NCBI GenBank assembly: GCA_018806985.1 | Contig: JADANN010000120.1 | Location: 868,001-932,000, forward strand | Length of the DNA stretch: 64,000 nt | Direction of reading: 5' to 3' | Origin: Angiostrongylus vasorum | Taxonomy: Eukaryota; Nematoda; Chromadorea; Rhabditida; Metastrongylidae | Part shown: positions 23,396 through 36,480 of the stretch, in pieces | How positions within the stretch are numbered: the first letter of the stretch is position 1 | Layout: the number at the start of each line of letters is the position of its first letter | Position numbers and translations under genes: made by a program | Notes under the pieces: generated by a model | What the model saw: the letters and a program-made list of their open reading frames with translations, nothing else | What the model was told of the DNA's origin: nothing | The model's database searches: none

Positions 23396-25618
23396 ATTAT
23401 AATCCAATTATGCCGAGCGAAAGTGCACAGTACAAGCATTCGAAAAGTTAGTGCAACATAGAAAAGAATCCTTCGTAGAACACATACAAGGAAAATGAAA
23501 CTACAAATCGGCCTTTGATTTCAGGGTAACCTTATGGAGGACTGTGAGTTTATCATACATGATGGAAATGTCATTCAATTGATAGTGATGGTAGGTGGGA
23601 AAGAATAACAAATGTTAGCTTCCGATATCGGCGTGTTTAATCAAGGGGAAGAGTATGAGTTAGAGGATGAATGATTGTGTGCGCGTAAATGAACTTTCGA
23701 GTGAGTTCGTTGATTTCGACCATGATAGAGTTACAGATCTTTGGATGTTTTCGTGTGGAATGTGGTGAACGCTTCAGAGTTGTCAAAAAATTAAGTTAGT
23801 CACAGACTTCCAGAATAGTAAACGTTGCACAAAAATCAGTAAAACCTTTATCTTGTACGGCTGTATTTACGAATACAATGAACTGGGCGCTAAATATTTG
23901 TTGTAGACAGAATTATTCGAACAGCTGATGAACATCGTACGACGTCCGCCGACATTGTTTAAACGCAAAATCACGCTGTTGCTTCAACTAAAGTGATCTT
24001 CTAGCAAAGCGATTAATGAGCAAAGCAGAAATTTCTTCAGTATCGTTTCGATAGTGTAAAACACGCTAGGCTGTAGCACACGTCTTATTATTACGAAATA
24101 GTCGTGACACAACTGGATGTTATATTGTGAGTGTTCTGAGGAGTTGATGAATACTAAAGCGGCAAGTTTCGCCATATTCACAGCTACAAATGCTTCAAAG
24201 GAAGGTGTTCAGTTAGCCATTTCCATCATCTCGACAAACAGAGTGGTTCATGTGATCACCAGTGATTACGAAGCGCAAAGTGAATGGAATCTAGCGGATT
24301 AATCTCCTAATTCAGAATTCGAAAGAATGAGGAAAACAATCAGTCGTCTCGTACCTTCTGAATACAGAATGAATATGACATCGACGAGTGGTTGAATTTG
24401 TCAGACAGAAATGTCGTAGTGTTTTCAGGGCATTCTTAATAACATATCAGTCAAACTAGCAATTACTAAGCTTATATTCGTATTATGACAATGTAAGCGA
24501 TGAAATCCGAGTTTCTTCTTATCAGAGATTTCCATCAAACATTGCAATGGGACATGCTGGAGAAATTTGGACATACATTATAACATGGTCATAGTAAGGC
24601 AGCTTTCTCGACAAAGATGATAATGGCTTCATTAATAGGTAGTAAGAGTGTTAAAAACTTAGAAGCATTACCGAAGAAACTTTATTATGCCGCTCTAACT
24701 TCTTAAATTTTTAAGCTTGTTTAGAATCTAAGAAATCGAAAACGAAATTTAAATTTTCAACTTTTTCCGTTCCAGCGCATCAGCCATAAAAACTTACGAT
24801 ACATTTGGGAACATCATGGAATCTGCTGGAGTAAATTCGTATTGTTCATCCTCTTTCGGATTCGAAAGACGAGCCTTTCCGCAATAAAACGGAAGAAGTA
24901 CAAGTGATGAATTCAGGAAATTCTCCGTTTCATTTTATAAGCTGAGGTCTATATATTCTACCAGATTTGCTTCAATTTATAAAACCTAGTAGAACCTGAT
25001 GCATATCGATTCAATGTTTGAGCGGACAATATTTTCGCGTTACATGCATTGAAATCAACGCGCATCATCAGCAAAATGTTGATGTTGATGAAAATACGAT
25101 TAATTTCTTCACTTGTAATTTCTTCTCATCACTCCAAACACACTTTTATTTCAAAGGCTCAACTGTAGTGTAATAAAAGAAGGCCAGCGTTGTTTAAACT
25201 CTTTCACCCATGTGGTATTTTCTGAACATTTTGAAAGAGCATGGACTCAATAGCAGTTACAACACCGAATCGCTTTTTTATTTAATAGGGTTGTTTTGTT
25301 CGTTATTGTTCCGTATATTACGAATTCATAGGAGAATGACTAGTTTGAACCCAAGGAACCGACAGAATAGTAGTTTCTTTCCCTGAACTCTTTGTGATAT
25401 CGACGTTAGCACTATTGTTTAGTAAAGAGTAACAATATTACCTTTGAAAGCGCATAAAAAATAAGCTTGTAAGGTAAGTGAAGTTGAGTGCTCCATTAGT
25501 TCGGTTGTGGATAGTGATGAGATTTTAATTTTTTAAAGCAAATTATTAAGACATGCAAGAGGAACAAATTTAAAGGAAGTCGGTCATATCATATCTCTTA
25601 CGGTTTCTTTTTAATGTT
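23396..25618. other. Spacer, no supported gene
   Basis: AT-rich sequence. It shares a diverged repeat with 16.8-17.2 kb (at 24695-25010). Nothing else recognised. Confidence 0.4.
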
Positions 25619-25872
25619 AAGAGAGGTAAACCCTAGGACCGACTTTCTATTATCGTCGAAGCTGAAAAAAAGTTAACGTTTTCCTGGTGAGCAGCCTCGA
25701 ATTCGTTACCACAATACCTGCGTGTGTTACTGCGGATTTCGCCTTCTTCAGGAACTGGATTAATACGAAATCTATTGGACCAAACCTTCTTTTTACAACG
25801 CAAGCGAAAAAACTCGAAACATGCAATTCCATCAAATGTGGAACAGCTCCTTCTGCCACTCACTGTTCTCTA
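25619..25872 (-). repeat. PLE-type terminal fragment (minus)
   Basis: Starts with 'cctaggaccgactttctatt', like the PLE left end at 6899 and 34388. On the minus strand it contains 'cctgaagaaggcgaaatccg', a hammerhead-like core start whose GAAAC part has decayed. Confidence 0.6.
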
Positions 25873-26605
25873 TGAGCTTTCCACTTAGTGATTAGACACC
25901 AGCTGCAAATAATTTACACGGGTGAGCAATCTTGCCATCTCAGAACAGAAAATTAGCCTAACAAATGGTTAAACTTCGTATGCCATTCTACGGTCCACCT
26001 TTAGGTTTTCAAAATCTATCCAACATTCTTCAGGAACTTCTTTTTCGCGTGGATGTTTTAAGATTCTTATGTAAGATATGACTTTTTACTTCAAAATTCA
26101 CAAAAACGTTAGCAATCATGGAATAAAGATTGCACTAACAACTTCATTGCTGTTTATCAACAGCACTCAGATATATTGCTCAATCGCACGATTAATGGGA
26201 ACTCAGTGTAACGTGTTCGGCGTTGATCTCTCCTTTAGAGTTTTGCTATACAGTCGATTCCATTAAGACTGAAACTGCACTGCTAGTTAGGCTTTGTGTT
26301 CCTTCTGTTAGGTGTGTGTACGCAGTTGGCTGTCTAGATCGCGTATCAATGTGAAACCTTCCGAGTCTTGATGTAGGCGAAGTCTGCCAAAGCGTAAGCG
26401 TTTGCGAGAGAAATATTGTGGTAGCGACCTGCTGTCTGATGGCTAGGAAGACGTTAAAAAGTGGAGCTCATCATTTCAAATAATGGCTTGAAACTTCAGC
26501 AATACAATAAATTGCAATATGCAATATGGTGCATTCCCAGAAAATATGTGCTGAAGTCGGTCAAGTTCCGAAGATGGCGTTGAAAGCGTGCAGGATTAGG
26601 TACTT
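25873..26605. other. Spacer, nothing recognised
   Basis: AT-rich sequence with short open frames only. Confidence 0.4.
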
Positions 26606-26990
26606 GGACGGCCCCTCCTCAGTGGATGTGTGGGCCCTAGCATATTCTTAATTTTTTCGGTGTTTTGCTAACTTAGCCATTGTGTTTCTCTGGAGTCAAG
26701 AAAGAGGCCAGTCTGGCCAAAGTCTGTCCCACGTCGTCACCATTACGAGCAGTCCCAGCCCTTGTGGATCAGACAGAGATTTGCCACCATGCGACTAGTT
26801 TGATACCAGGACGGTGGTGGATACTGGTATTCGTTTTCTCTTAGCTGGGCATCTTGGTGGAAATGCCGGACTCCTTCTCAGGTTGGGAGACCCTACCAGG
26901 TAGTGAATTCCCCAGCTGTACATCGCATCCCGACACTCTGGAACATCTCCTAGCCACGATGAGGCGGTAAAGAGTTGGGAGGCTGCAGAA
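26606..26990 (-). repeat. Repeat C copy (minus)
   Basis: Reverse-orientation copy with the 'gatttgccaccatgcgac', 'ataccaggacggtgg' and 'cacgatgaggcggtaaa' landmarks. It is about as diverged as the other copies. Confidence 0.8.
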
Positions 26991-27444
26991 GCATATGGGT
27001 AAGATTATTATGGCTTTGTTAGAATCTAGGCAGCGTGACCTATGGAGATTAAATATCTAAAAAAAATCAGTCAGACCATCTTCGTGAAAATTCCTAAATG
27101 CTCAGTCCACTGAACCATAAAAGGATTCGTTCATCAAACTATAAACCTTTTTCCTGCCTTATGAAATTTCAAGCTGGCTGTTTCAGTTTCATTGTTTTCC
27201 AAACCTTTTTCCCATTTTGAGCTTGGTTTGAGTGAGGATAAACTATGCGTGAAAAAAGTGGGTCTTATAGGATCGTGTGGAAACTGGATAAAAACACGCA
27301 CAAAAGAAAAATTAAAGCTTTACTGGTGGTGTGTTTCTTTCGATATGATACGGAGCTAGAAGCTAGATTATCGATTGCGAACAGTACGAAGGAATGCAAA
27401 ACAAACAAAAACATCTAATTTCACTCCTATATCCTATACATATA

Positions 27445-27479
<35 letters not shown>

Positions 27480-28307
27480 GAAATCTATCTCTGCATAGTG
27501 CTTCAATTCTTTCCGGGTCCATATCTTATGAGGCCCTTTTTATTATCGTAAAGGAATGACGACTGAAGAAGGAGCAAAGAATTTATCAAGATATCAGTCA
27601 AGACCAAATGCACATCGTGCATTACCTTATGTCGGCATGTCAAAAATTCGCGCTTGACTATCAGTGCATAAGTAGAGAACTGGTCCTCAAAAACTTTCGA
27701 AATCCTATAGTCCATAAGTATTCCTCGATTACTTCCAGAAACAGGAATGCAACAATAACTATCAAAACAAGAACATGCAAGGTAATATATTTGAACAATA
27801 TTAGCAAAACCAATCGCTTCCGCAAACACTATCTATGTCCATAATCTTCTAATTTTTCTTTCGAAATCTATTGTGCCCTCACTGCACTAAGCTTTCCAAA
27901 CTTTTAAGAACAACGAAGAATTATCGCTGGCGTTTTTGAAATATTTCTCGTACACTAGGGAAAGATAGAGAGATCCATGACTGCAGTAATAATTGTGTTG
28001 TTGAAGTATTTTTTCCTTTCAGATAGGTCTACCTCATACCCTGTGGATCACAGCGTTTCTTCCATTCGGTTCGTCGTCTTGTACTTGTCATCCATGAAAG
28101 TTCTCTCGTGTGGGTTCATCTGCTACCTGAGGATTCAATTTTTTTTCTTTTTAAGTGTCTTTGGATGCTGATTGATTTCATGGAATCATCAGAGATTTAT
28201 TTGAAGCTCCCCTAGATCTTTACACCAGAAGCAGTTAAGGATCTCTAGACCTCTGCGGGCAATTGACCTAGCCCTAGAGGGATGGGCGACTTTGCTTGGC
28301 CCAGCAT
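26991..28307. other. Spacer with an AT microsatellite
   Basis: (TA)n tract at 27437-27476. A 108-codon minus-strand open frame at 27503-27829 has no recognisable motif or splice context. Confidence 0.45.
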
Positions 28308-28309
28308 AG

Positions 28310-28570
28310 AAGGATGAAAAAGGATAAAGCCCTCTGCGTGGGTCAATCTGTGAGCATCGTTGGAGGTGATTGAATGCATATCTATCCTCAACAGTGACTT
28401 ACGGTGGCCTGCCCTATGTGTCGAGTCAGTGTTGCTATCCTCTCAGACAAGTCTGGCACTAACTTTCCAATCCCGAAGGGATGGAGGGCTTGGTGAGCCT
28501 GGGGGTGGGGGTCGATCCCATCTGTGTGCCGCAAGGCGACTCCTGCCACTGCGCCACACGCGCTCCTTAG
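28310..28570 (-). repeat. Repeat A: tRNA-derived SINE, diverged
   Basis: The minus-strand promoter end at about 28565 ('gtgtggcgcagtggcagg' reversed) and a B-box-like 'gggatcgacccc' are retained. The body matches the other copies. The 3' end is near 28312. Confidence 0.8.
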
Positions 28571-31318
28571 CTCAGCATAGCGTAGATTGACCCGTTCGAC
28601 ATGTTGTTAACGAAGAAAGTGTATAGGATACACCTAGAACTTCACAAGTCTAAAATAAAATCTTCAGTTCTTTCAATTTACTTGAAGTGTACCTGAATAA
28701 GATTGGAAACACCCTCCTTATTCACCACTTATAACAATAGTAAGTTTTACTCAAATTAACTACATGGGGTGGCTGCCAATTCTCTGCTTAATGTAATGCA
28801 TGTGTAATACGTTGCGAAATCGTAATTATTTTAAAAAAGTAAAGTAACAAGTAGGAAAAACAATGCATTGGAAGTTTAACAAATTTTCAGATTTTCCAAG
28901 GAGAAACTTTTTAAAAAAAAAGAAAACGGGTAAAAGAAAGGAAAAAGGAGAAGGAAGAGAATTGTCTTGAATTTTTTTGGAAAATGAAGGATTTTAAGCA
29001 AATCATAAGTGCAACTTTCAGGCTTTCCACCACTAACGCTTTCGCAAAGAAGCTGGCGTTCTGATAAATGGGGGGAATTCCTCGATCACTAGAGTGCTTT
29101 GGAGTTCAGAACAATACAGAACTGTAGAAGAGAGTTTGCTCTATGCTATATTCACGTATATAATTTTTTAATAGAATCCTTTTAATTTCGTAAAGCTTTC
29201 AAAACGTTTAAAAAGTTGGTGGCATAACTGGAGTTTTTGTAATTTCCAGTGAAAAAGAAATGGTTTTATACATAAACCACAGATTGGGAATATGTTGGTG
29301 AAGTAGATTGCTCGTGTAGGGTTTTCTGATGCAACTGAGTTTTCACAAGACGGTAGGATTGGGATAAAACCTCCCAATAGCACAAGTGCTCCGGAATGCA
29401 TTATGATTCCCAGGACCTCTACGCGGTCCCGGACAACCTATACATAAATATATCGAAAAAAACCAAATTTTCATTGCTTCCTTAATCACCTTCTCAGTAA
29501 CTTTTCTATAAGTGAAAGTTTGCACTTCTGTGTGAAATGAAAACGATAATTTAAGCACAGTATCCAACACGACAATACCTCTTTAGCAACATTTTTGTAG
29601 AACCAAATTCTTTCCCCGGACTTGTATTGAGGAGCAGATTAGTGGATACCATCACTGTTTGAAAAATTCCGTGCACAATACTGCTGAAGGTAATATAACA
29701 TCTTTACATATATAGCATTCTTTAACTGACTTACATCCTGTGAATGAAAGATTTGTAATCACTCCCAGTTTTCTTTCGAGGCAACGATGAACTGAGTATA
29801 ATATTTAGTCGGACACATAGTTGGCCAAAGCGCCTACTTTTGCGTTTCTCATTTTTTTTGCTCTTTTCTCGCTTTTTTTAAGAATTTCTTACTCATCCTC
29901 TCTATTCCCCTTTATATTTTCTGTATTTCACTGTCTCGTATGTGATGAAAACCAACCAGTAAGGGTGCTCTCAGTTACCTGCAATAAGATTTTCCACATG
30001 TGTAGGCTATATCTTCGTGTTTTTTGCTTTTTTTTCAAATCCGTCCCTTCTAACCGATAAATACAACTGGTCATAGTCGTTGTAGAAGAAGCAACAATCA
30101 GCTATTCAATAGTGATATTGGTTAGAAACTGAGTCCTGCACTTCATGCACCATGTCAGTGGAAGACGAATTGAACTTCACGAACATATTTTCTGTCGCGG
30201 CCTTGGAAGAGACGAACATCTGTGGTTCGTTGGCCGCGAAATGTGTCGGATGATCGAGTAGTAGGAAAAGATTTAGATTTGTACCTTGTCACGCACCTCT
30301 CCTTACCTACCTGAACCTTGTAATGCTGGATGGCGGCAGCATTATAAAGCTAAATAAATAATTCTCTACTACTCACCCGATGATTACGTTTTGTGCATCA
30401 ACCGACTAAATGAACAGAGAAGATAAGAAGTAATCACCTCCCCTGTCAAAAAGTTTGAAGAAAGTGAATTGAAACGTGAGGATGGAGACGATAACTATAA
30501 AGTGGGAGGGAAGTGGTCAAATAATATGGCACCTTATTACCTCTGAATCTTGTATGACAGCCGGTCTGGATTGGATCATCTGTTTCTACGTGGGTCCAAA
30601 GAAAACAATGGCATGAATTGTTTGGCAAACATATGGGATATGGCTGTATGCGAGAGCAGCGGATATTTTCAACAGATGGCTTAATCATGGGATTGGGCAA
30701 TTGCTAAAGAGGTGGGAAGATTCATTTTATTTTTTACTTTCAATTTCAAACGTTTAGACCGCCACCGTTGACGGATTATTGAAATCACACTCTGCCTGAC
30801 TGAAAGTGTCCTTTTCGGCCTGATTTTATTCCAACAGCAATGGTAAGCTGTTGGGTTACTGTCATGGTTAAACTGCTTGAAAATAAAAGAAAATAAAAAA
30901 ATGTAGCTCTCTATCAAGAACGGACAGAGAAAGGGTTTCGTGGTAAATTCCTGTTGAAGTGCAGATAGAGAACAAAGTTAGTGCAAACGCTCAGTGATCA
31001 AAGTCACAATACCCGCACTTGCAGTGCAGTGGTTACAGCTGCATTACAATACAGATTGGATCTATCGTGCAACCACGGCATGGCCAACAATGCATTTATT
31101 CTTTATGGTTCGAAAAATTGGCAAATGACTTGTCTGAGTTCAAATCTCTATCGCCATTCCGCAAAAACAGGCAGCTGCCTTTAACGAAGATCTGGGAACG
31201 CTGTAGCATGTTATTTTGGGGGATTCTAGTGAGCATCAACTATCAAGTATCAATCATTCAAAGGATCGGCTTTTTTGTGAACCTCGGCATAAATAGTTGA
31301 TTTGTTTATTTATATAAC
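28571..31318. other. Spacer, no supported gene
   Basis: AT-rich sequence of about 2.7 kb with many homopolymer runs. Open frames are short and low in complexity (for example the Phe/Leu-rich one at 29821-30060). Confidence 0.4.
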
Positions 31319-31321
31319 CTT

Positions 31322-31545
31322 ATAGACTGATCTTCTTGAGCTGATGCGTGGTTGGTACAAGTTTTCGTTGTCATTGTTGTTGTTACTGCTGTCGTTGTTG
31401 TTTTTGTTGTTGTTGTTGTTATTGTTATTGTTATTGTTGTTGTTGTTGTTTTTGTTGTTGTTGGTGGTGGTGGCGGTGTTGGTGGTGGTGCTGTTGGTCG
31501 ATGGCTGACGTTTCGGCGCTTTCGCCTTCCTCAAAGCCGTGCTAC
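31322..31545 (-). repeat. PLE-type terminal block, left arm, with GTT expansion
   Basis: Reverse complement of 32395-32515. The order is 'tgatcttcttgagctgatg', an expanded (GTT/GTG/ATT)n tract at 31364-31497, 'gttggtcgatggctgacg' and a hammerhead-like core (31504-31540, minus strand, with GGCG/CGCC stem II and GAAACGTC). Confidence 0.75.
31364..31497. repeat. GTT-type trinucleotide tract
   Basis: About 130 bases of TTG/TTA/TGG triplets, interrupted but in register for most of the length. The right partner arm (32445-32470) has only a few units, so the expansion is specific to this arm. Confidence 0.9.
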
Positions 31546-31651
31546 GTATGGACTCTCTCGCTTGTACCTAAATTATAGCAACCTCGCACCAGCTCAACAA
31601 GATCAGTTTATGAGATCATATAGATAAGCGAATATCAATAAATTCAAGGGA

Positions 31652-31905
31652 GGGGACGTGCAGCGCAGCATTTGGTGGCGCCCTGGAATACAAATAATAT
31701 CCTTTCTCTACGGAGCGGAAAATTGGTTCAAGTCTTGTTTGGGCGGATAGGAGCGATATATCGGCAGGCCACCGCGAGTCATTGTACAGGCCAGATATGC
31801 ATTCAATCACCTCTAACGATGCTTAATGAGGTCGAATATATGACGACGCATCCCTCAGGGATTGATCAACGCGGGAGCACTGTCCTTCATCATTTTATCA
31901 AGTAG
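31652..31905 (+). repeat. Repeat A: tRNA-derived SINE, degraded promoter
   Basis: Inserted between two inverted PLE-type ends. The A box is decayed ('gtgcagcgcagcatttggtgg') and the B-box region is lost. The body and 3' end ('ttgatcaacgcgggagc') are retained. Confidence 0.75.
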
Positions 31906-32394
31906 ACCGTTATTTAGTGGCATTCACAAAAAAGACCAAAATTTCTCAAATGTCAACCGAAACCATACGCAAAAGTTCAAAAATCTTCGTGAATGATGCA
32001 TGAGAGAAAACGAATCGAATGCAAGAGGTGCTAGGATCCGCACGATATCGGGTCGTGTGGGAAGAAAATTATTTATAAGAAAATTATTTAGAGAACGATT
32101 ATAGGGAAAAACACATAAAAGTTACGCACAATACCAGCGCAAGTGATCTTCCTGACGAATTTTAATGTGAAAAGAAATGAGGAAGCAGTCATAGCAAGAC
32201 AGAGAAGATTGTTACCCCTTACGATTCAATCAACGGCTAAAATGTCAAAAAAGCATACGATTTTCATAAAATAGGGTCGATAAAGGATCTTTGATATCAA
32301 CGAGACTGTATCAGTCTTGAGCAAAGATTACACTAGAAGCAGGCCAATTTAGCATTTAAAGACAAGACGTGAAATGTTTTATGTAGTGGAGTCC

Positions 32395-32515
32395 TACTCG
32401 CTGTATCACAGCTTTGAGGAAGGCCGAAATGTCAGCCATCGACCAACACCAACAACAACAACGACAACATACCAATCTCACATCAGCTCAACAAGATCAG
32501 CTCAAAAGAACAAAT
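32395..32515 (+). repeat. PLE-type terminal block, right arm
   Basis: Contains 'agctttgaggaaggccgaaa', 'tgtcagccatcgaccaac', a short (AAC)n, and 'catcagctcaacaagatca'. It mirrors 31322-31545. Stem II of the hammerhead-like motif is deleted. Confidence 0.75.
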
Positions 32516-34305
32516 AAATAAATGTATTATTTTATGAAATTTCTGCTCAAAGAGTTTATCACGAGGAATAAACGCTCAAAGAAACTTACTAAGGATGTGG
32601 AGGAAAGAACCGAGGCGAACAATAGATAAGGATGACAGTCCATCAAATGCTACTCTGAGAAGCAACGGATGAATTTTTTAGACTCCTTCTGCAGAGTCTT
32701 TAAAATTCGCAGCAAAATGTTATTGACGGATTGATACTTATAACTTTAAAATTGGATTCGGCCTTACTATATCCACCCTAAACGGTCAACCGACTTTTCA
32801 ATCATTGAATTTCACATTCAAATTTGACTTAGTACACGATTCCGAATCAAGAGGTCAGTTAAGAGGTCGTAAGGAACAACCCTTCAACCAAAAGGCAAAC
32901 AACATCCTCGAATGAGGAACTAAAATGCCTTAGCAAGGCTGCTTCAAAACTCAGGGAACAACAAGCTGTTCAATCAGTAATAAATTAGGCTGAGCACCAC
33001 TTCCATCTACGATGGTGTGACAAGCAGTGAGATGCGAGCAGATCTTTGGTTACATAGGACGTCTCTTGAACAAAATCAAAACTGTATGTCCACGTCAACC
33101 TATATAACACTTGTTTTGCACCTACAAAACCAAAACGGTATCCCTCTAATGCCGATGATTGTTTCTATATTTGTCGATACCAAGGAAAAAAGTCATTCTG
33201 CTTCTATAAAACCAATGTAATTTTCTAAGCGCTCTTCGGCCTAAATGTCCTACATTAGCATGCTAGTTGATGTCTTCACAGCCGCATTACAAAATTATGC
33301 TTTTCCGTCAGCCTTTTATCATCTAAACACGAAAGCGGGTCCGACGAGGTCAGACGAAATTGCCAAAGTTGTTCACTGCAGCACTGCAGCGCATAATGAA
33401 GTTACTAGACTGGGACGTCAAAGGCATACACATTGTTGACGTATTCATAGGAAGCCTTTTTTTTGTTAACATTTTACATCGTAACTTTTTCATGGAGAAG
33501 GGATGATGCTCAAGAAGATCAATGAAGCGTGTAAAAGAGGGTGAAACTAGGTGTGAATAAAAAGCAAAACCCAATTTGTAAACAAGTCGAAAGTGGTTCT
33601 TTTATTTTACAGATAGCATTCTAAGTGCATATATCCTGCATCATTTCACGGCGTTAAGAAAATCGAGGAGGAGTTGTGAAAAAAGGAGGAAGGCAAAGTG
33701 GTTAGCATTCGGTCTTTTCGGAGAGGCTACCGGTCAACTAAAAGGCCGAAAGCTTAATTCGCAGGTTTTTAACTCATCGTTTGCCGTCGTGCTCCACTAC
33801 CCAACTGAAAATCTGGTTTATACTTCACCTCAACCGCGTCAACAATTTTGCGCCCCACTCATAAAGAGTTTGAAGAATGTGCTCCGAAACATAAATTTCA
33901 CACACAATATCAAGTCAGTTCTGTCCTATCAATTCTATTACACCATCCAGGCCATTCGAAAAATATCTCATCTTCGGAATCCGACATAATTCGAAAGTGA
34001 AATTCATGGATCGTTCCCATAGTGCTAACAGTCGACGAAATATAAGCAAGAAGATAGCTGTAATGGACAGAAAACGAGTGCGAGTGTCCCTCGCGACGAC
34101 CACTTGCACTATGGCCGGGCGTGGTTGTAGCCAACATTAATCAGCCTCACTCACGCTTGTCAGTGCTTCGTTAACCACGAAATATCTTGTCAGCTCAACC
34201 ATCCAGAAAATTGCTGATCACGACATAATGTCGCAAAAGTCGAAGCAGACCACAATCATAGACAATGAATACGTGGAAAAGCGAGACTCGAAAATGAACT
34301 AGTGC
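32516..34305. other. Spacer, no supported gene
   Basis: AT-rich sequence with no motif-bearing open frame. Confidence 0.4.
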
Positions 34306-34307
34306 TG

Positions 34308-34352
34308 ACACTAGTTATGAAGACGAGCCATTCAAGTATCCAAGCAAGTAAT
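34308..34352 (+). repeat. Repeat C 3' end fragment
   Basis: 'acgagccattcaagtatcca' then 'agcaagtaa' matches the tail of Repeat C. Confidence 0.5.
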
Positions 34353-34384
34353 ACAGTTAGAGCAAAATATGTATAAGGTTATTT

Positions 34385-34600
34385 ACAATTCCCAAGATCG
34401 ACTTTCTATTAACCTTGGCATTGGATTATAATTACTATTATACTATATTATACGTTTCAATATATCCTTCCAGGCTCTGAAGAAGGCGATACTGCCGAAA
34501 CGTCAGCTACGATTGTGTTGTGTGTGTTTTTGTGTGGAAGTAAACGTACGCTGCATAACACCCTCGTGACTTCTGAATAGGAAAACGACGCAGTTATTTA
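34385..34600 (+). repeat. Solo PLE terminus with hammerhead-like motif
   Basis: The left-end sequence 'cccaagatcgactttctatt' is followed within 80 bases by the hammerhead-like core (34471-34511: CTGAAGA, GGC/GCC, GAAACGTC, AGCT) and the terminal block ending 'aggaaaacgacgc'. It matches the right end of 6884-8207 closely. No coding part remains. Confidence 0.8.
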
Positions 34601-35085
34601 TACTGATTGATTATCGGTTTCACTAAAAGGAGTGTTCCCGTAAATTACTAAAGTACCAACATTATCCAGAGAAGAGGTTTTCTAAAGAGAAAAAGCCTCT
34701 CCACTGCTTTCCACAACGAAATTTTTTCACTCATGTTACTCTCATTAAGCAAGCGAAATAGGTGTAAGCAAATGAAATATCGAATTCATAGAAGAATTTC
34801 TACCCACGACGACAATAACACGTTATTAACCAGTGCAAAAAGTACTTCACAGCCTTGCTTGTATGAGAATACTTGAGCAATCTACGTTCACGAACAATGA
34901 GCGATCATGTGGCACCATCACCGTCTGATTAGTTGTTAGCTAGTTTGGCAAGACATTCTTTTCTTTGGAGCCTTGTAAGCTGTGTTAGGGTTATCCCGAA
35001 TCTGCTCATTTAATATGCAGCAAGAACATTACGTATTTCCTATGAAGCTGTTTTGTTTTCAGTTGCAATGTAAACAGAATGCTGG
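34601..35085. other. Spacer, nothing recognised
   Basis: AT-rich linker. Confidence 0.4.
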
Positions 35086-35215
35086 GGAAGTCATTATATT
35101 TACCGTGGGTAACACGTGAACCCCGGAAACGGTAACCGTGTGTTGGAATCTGGCCTAGGTTCCAAGTTTTGCAGATATCTCAGCCTCATAGTGGTTCTAT
35201 TACATTTACTACTTT
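35086..35215 (+). repeat. Repeat B fragment
   Basis: Ends in 'ttccaagttttgcagatatc' then 'tcagcctcatagtgg', the plus-oriented end of Repeat B. 'gtaaccgtgtgttggaatc' is a decayed core. Confidence 0.6.
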
Positions 35216-35224
35216 GAGTTCACT

Positions 35225-35370
35225 ATGAATGGGGCAGACTTTGGCCAGGCTGTCCTCGGGATTCCTGAGAACCACAGTGGATTAACCAGCAAATCTCCAA
35301 AAAATGGTGATTATGCTGGGGCACCACAACCTGTGAGGACGGGCCAATCGAGTACTAAGTAAGTATCAAA
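35225..35370 (+). repeat. Repeat C 3' part
   Basis: 'gggcagactttggccaggc' through 'tgaggacgggcc' and a 'taagtaagtatc' tail. The 5' two thirds of the unit are missing. Confidence 0.75.
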
Positions 35371-36180
35371 TTCACCTTGAAAATGCTACGCCGCCACCCG
35401 TATGCTATGTAGTCAACTAAATGCATTATTTTGAGCAAATCGAGGCGCATGATACAAGCCCCACATAGTGAAACACCCTTTTACGTTTGCACAAGTAGGA
35501 ATAGGTGTCCATGGAGGTTGGGGCTTCGTCCTATTAATCGGTCGCAATCAATCCACTGATACCAATCGTTAAAAAGCTGCTTGCTTAGCAGAAATCGATT
35601 TCCAAGGCATAAACCTCCTACTGCCTTATATAAATACTATAGATAAAAAATTTTCTCGCATGACGCGAGATCGTATTTACTCAACTGCGCTGATCTTAGC
35701 ATCTCCTGCATTCAATTCGTCTGTTCCCATCTTCCCATCTATACTCTACTAACTTCCTCGAACTTTTGGGAGTGGGCAGCCGCTTGAGGATTTTTGTCTT
35801 CATAATGAATGCCGTTGAATGCTTGTTGAGTCACGCAGGTATCTGTGGCAGAATGTTCCCATTTACACTGGAGAAAATGCTGAGCCCAGAGAAGTGTGGT
35901 ACCAAATTTTCTATCTTAGAGAGAGGCCTAGCGGCCCCGGAGCAAAACTGAACAAGGGTCTTGGGTGTAATGAACAGCAGCACCATAACTGCGTTATCTG
36001 CCCTAGAGCGAGAAAGCTTAGGATTAGTAACAATACAGTGGAACCAAAGACTGTTCTTCAGTGCGGAGCAACGTTTTTTTCTGATATTGAGCTTCATTCA
36101 CAATGTGAACACTTTTGGAAACCTATACTAAATTCTTTTATTTGTAAAGTTTCTACTTCTTGTCGCAAGCTGCAGAATAA
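35371..36180. other. Spacer with an unassigned open frame
   Basis: A plus-strand open frame at 35819-36283 reads 'GLGCNEQQHHNCVICPRARK' in its middle, with a CxxC like that of PLE proteins. However, the frame runs into Repeat B, and the flanking residues do not match the PLE linker or endonuclease. Confidence 0.35.
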
Positions 36181-36182
36181 AC

Positions 36183-36480
36183 ATAAAAATACAACCACAA
36201 CGTTGCTCAGATATTTGCAAAACTCTGGACCACAGGTGCCTAAGGTGCGGAACGAACGCGCTGTTGTCCTTTCCGGGGAGTAACGCGTTCACCACCACAC
36301 CATGCGGGCCCTTAGTTTCGCCTGTCTCTCAGCTAGTTCTATCGATCAGGGCCATCAGCAGCCACCCGTCAACGGGATTGGTCTGGAGAGCACATATCGG
36401 CATTGAACCCAGTTAAGCTGAGGCTGTAGTTGGAATCACAATGCTAACTTTTTATTTGCTGCCTATTCTTTTTAACGGCA
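36183..36480 (-). repeat. Repeat B copy (minus)
   Basis: Good single copy. 'cagatatttgcaaaactctg' is followed by the core (reversed 'gtgtggtggtgaacgcgtta'), then 'cacccgtcaacgggattgg' and 'ggcattgaacccag'. Confidence 0.8.

Noticed and set aside
31310..31627. Open frames rich in Asn, Cys or Val
   Set aside because: Translations of the GTT triplet tract in several frames.
35819..36283. Frame with 'NCVICP' as another PLE endonuclease
   Set aside because: Only the CxxC matches. The YIGETG and EH motifs are absent and the frame runs into Repeat B.
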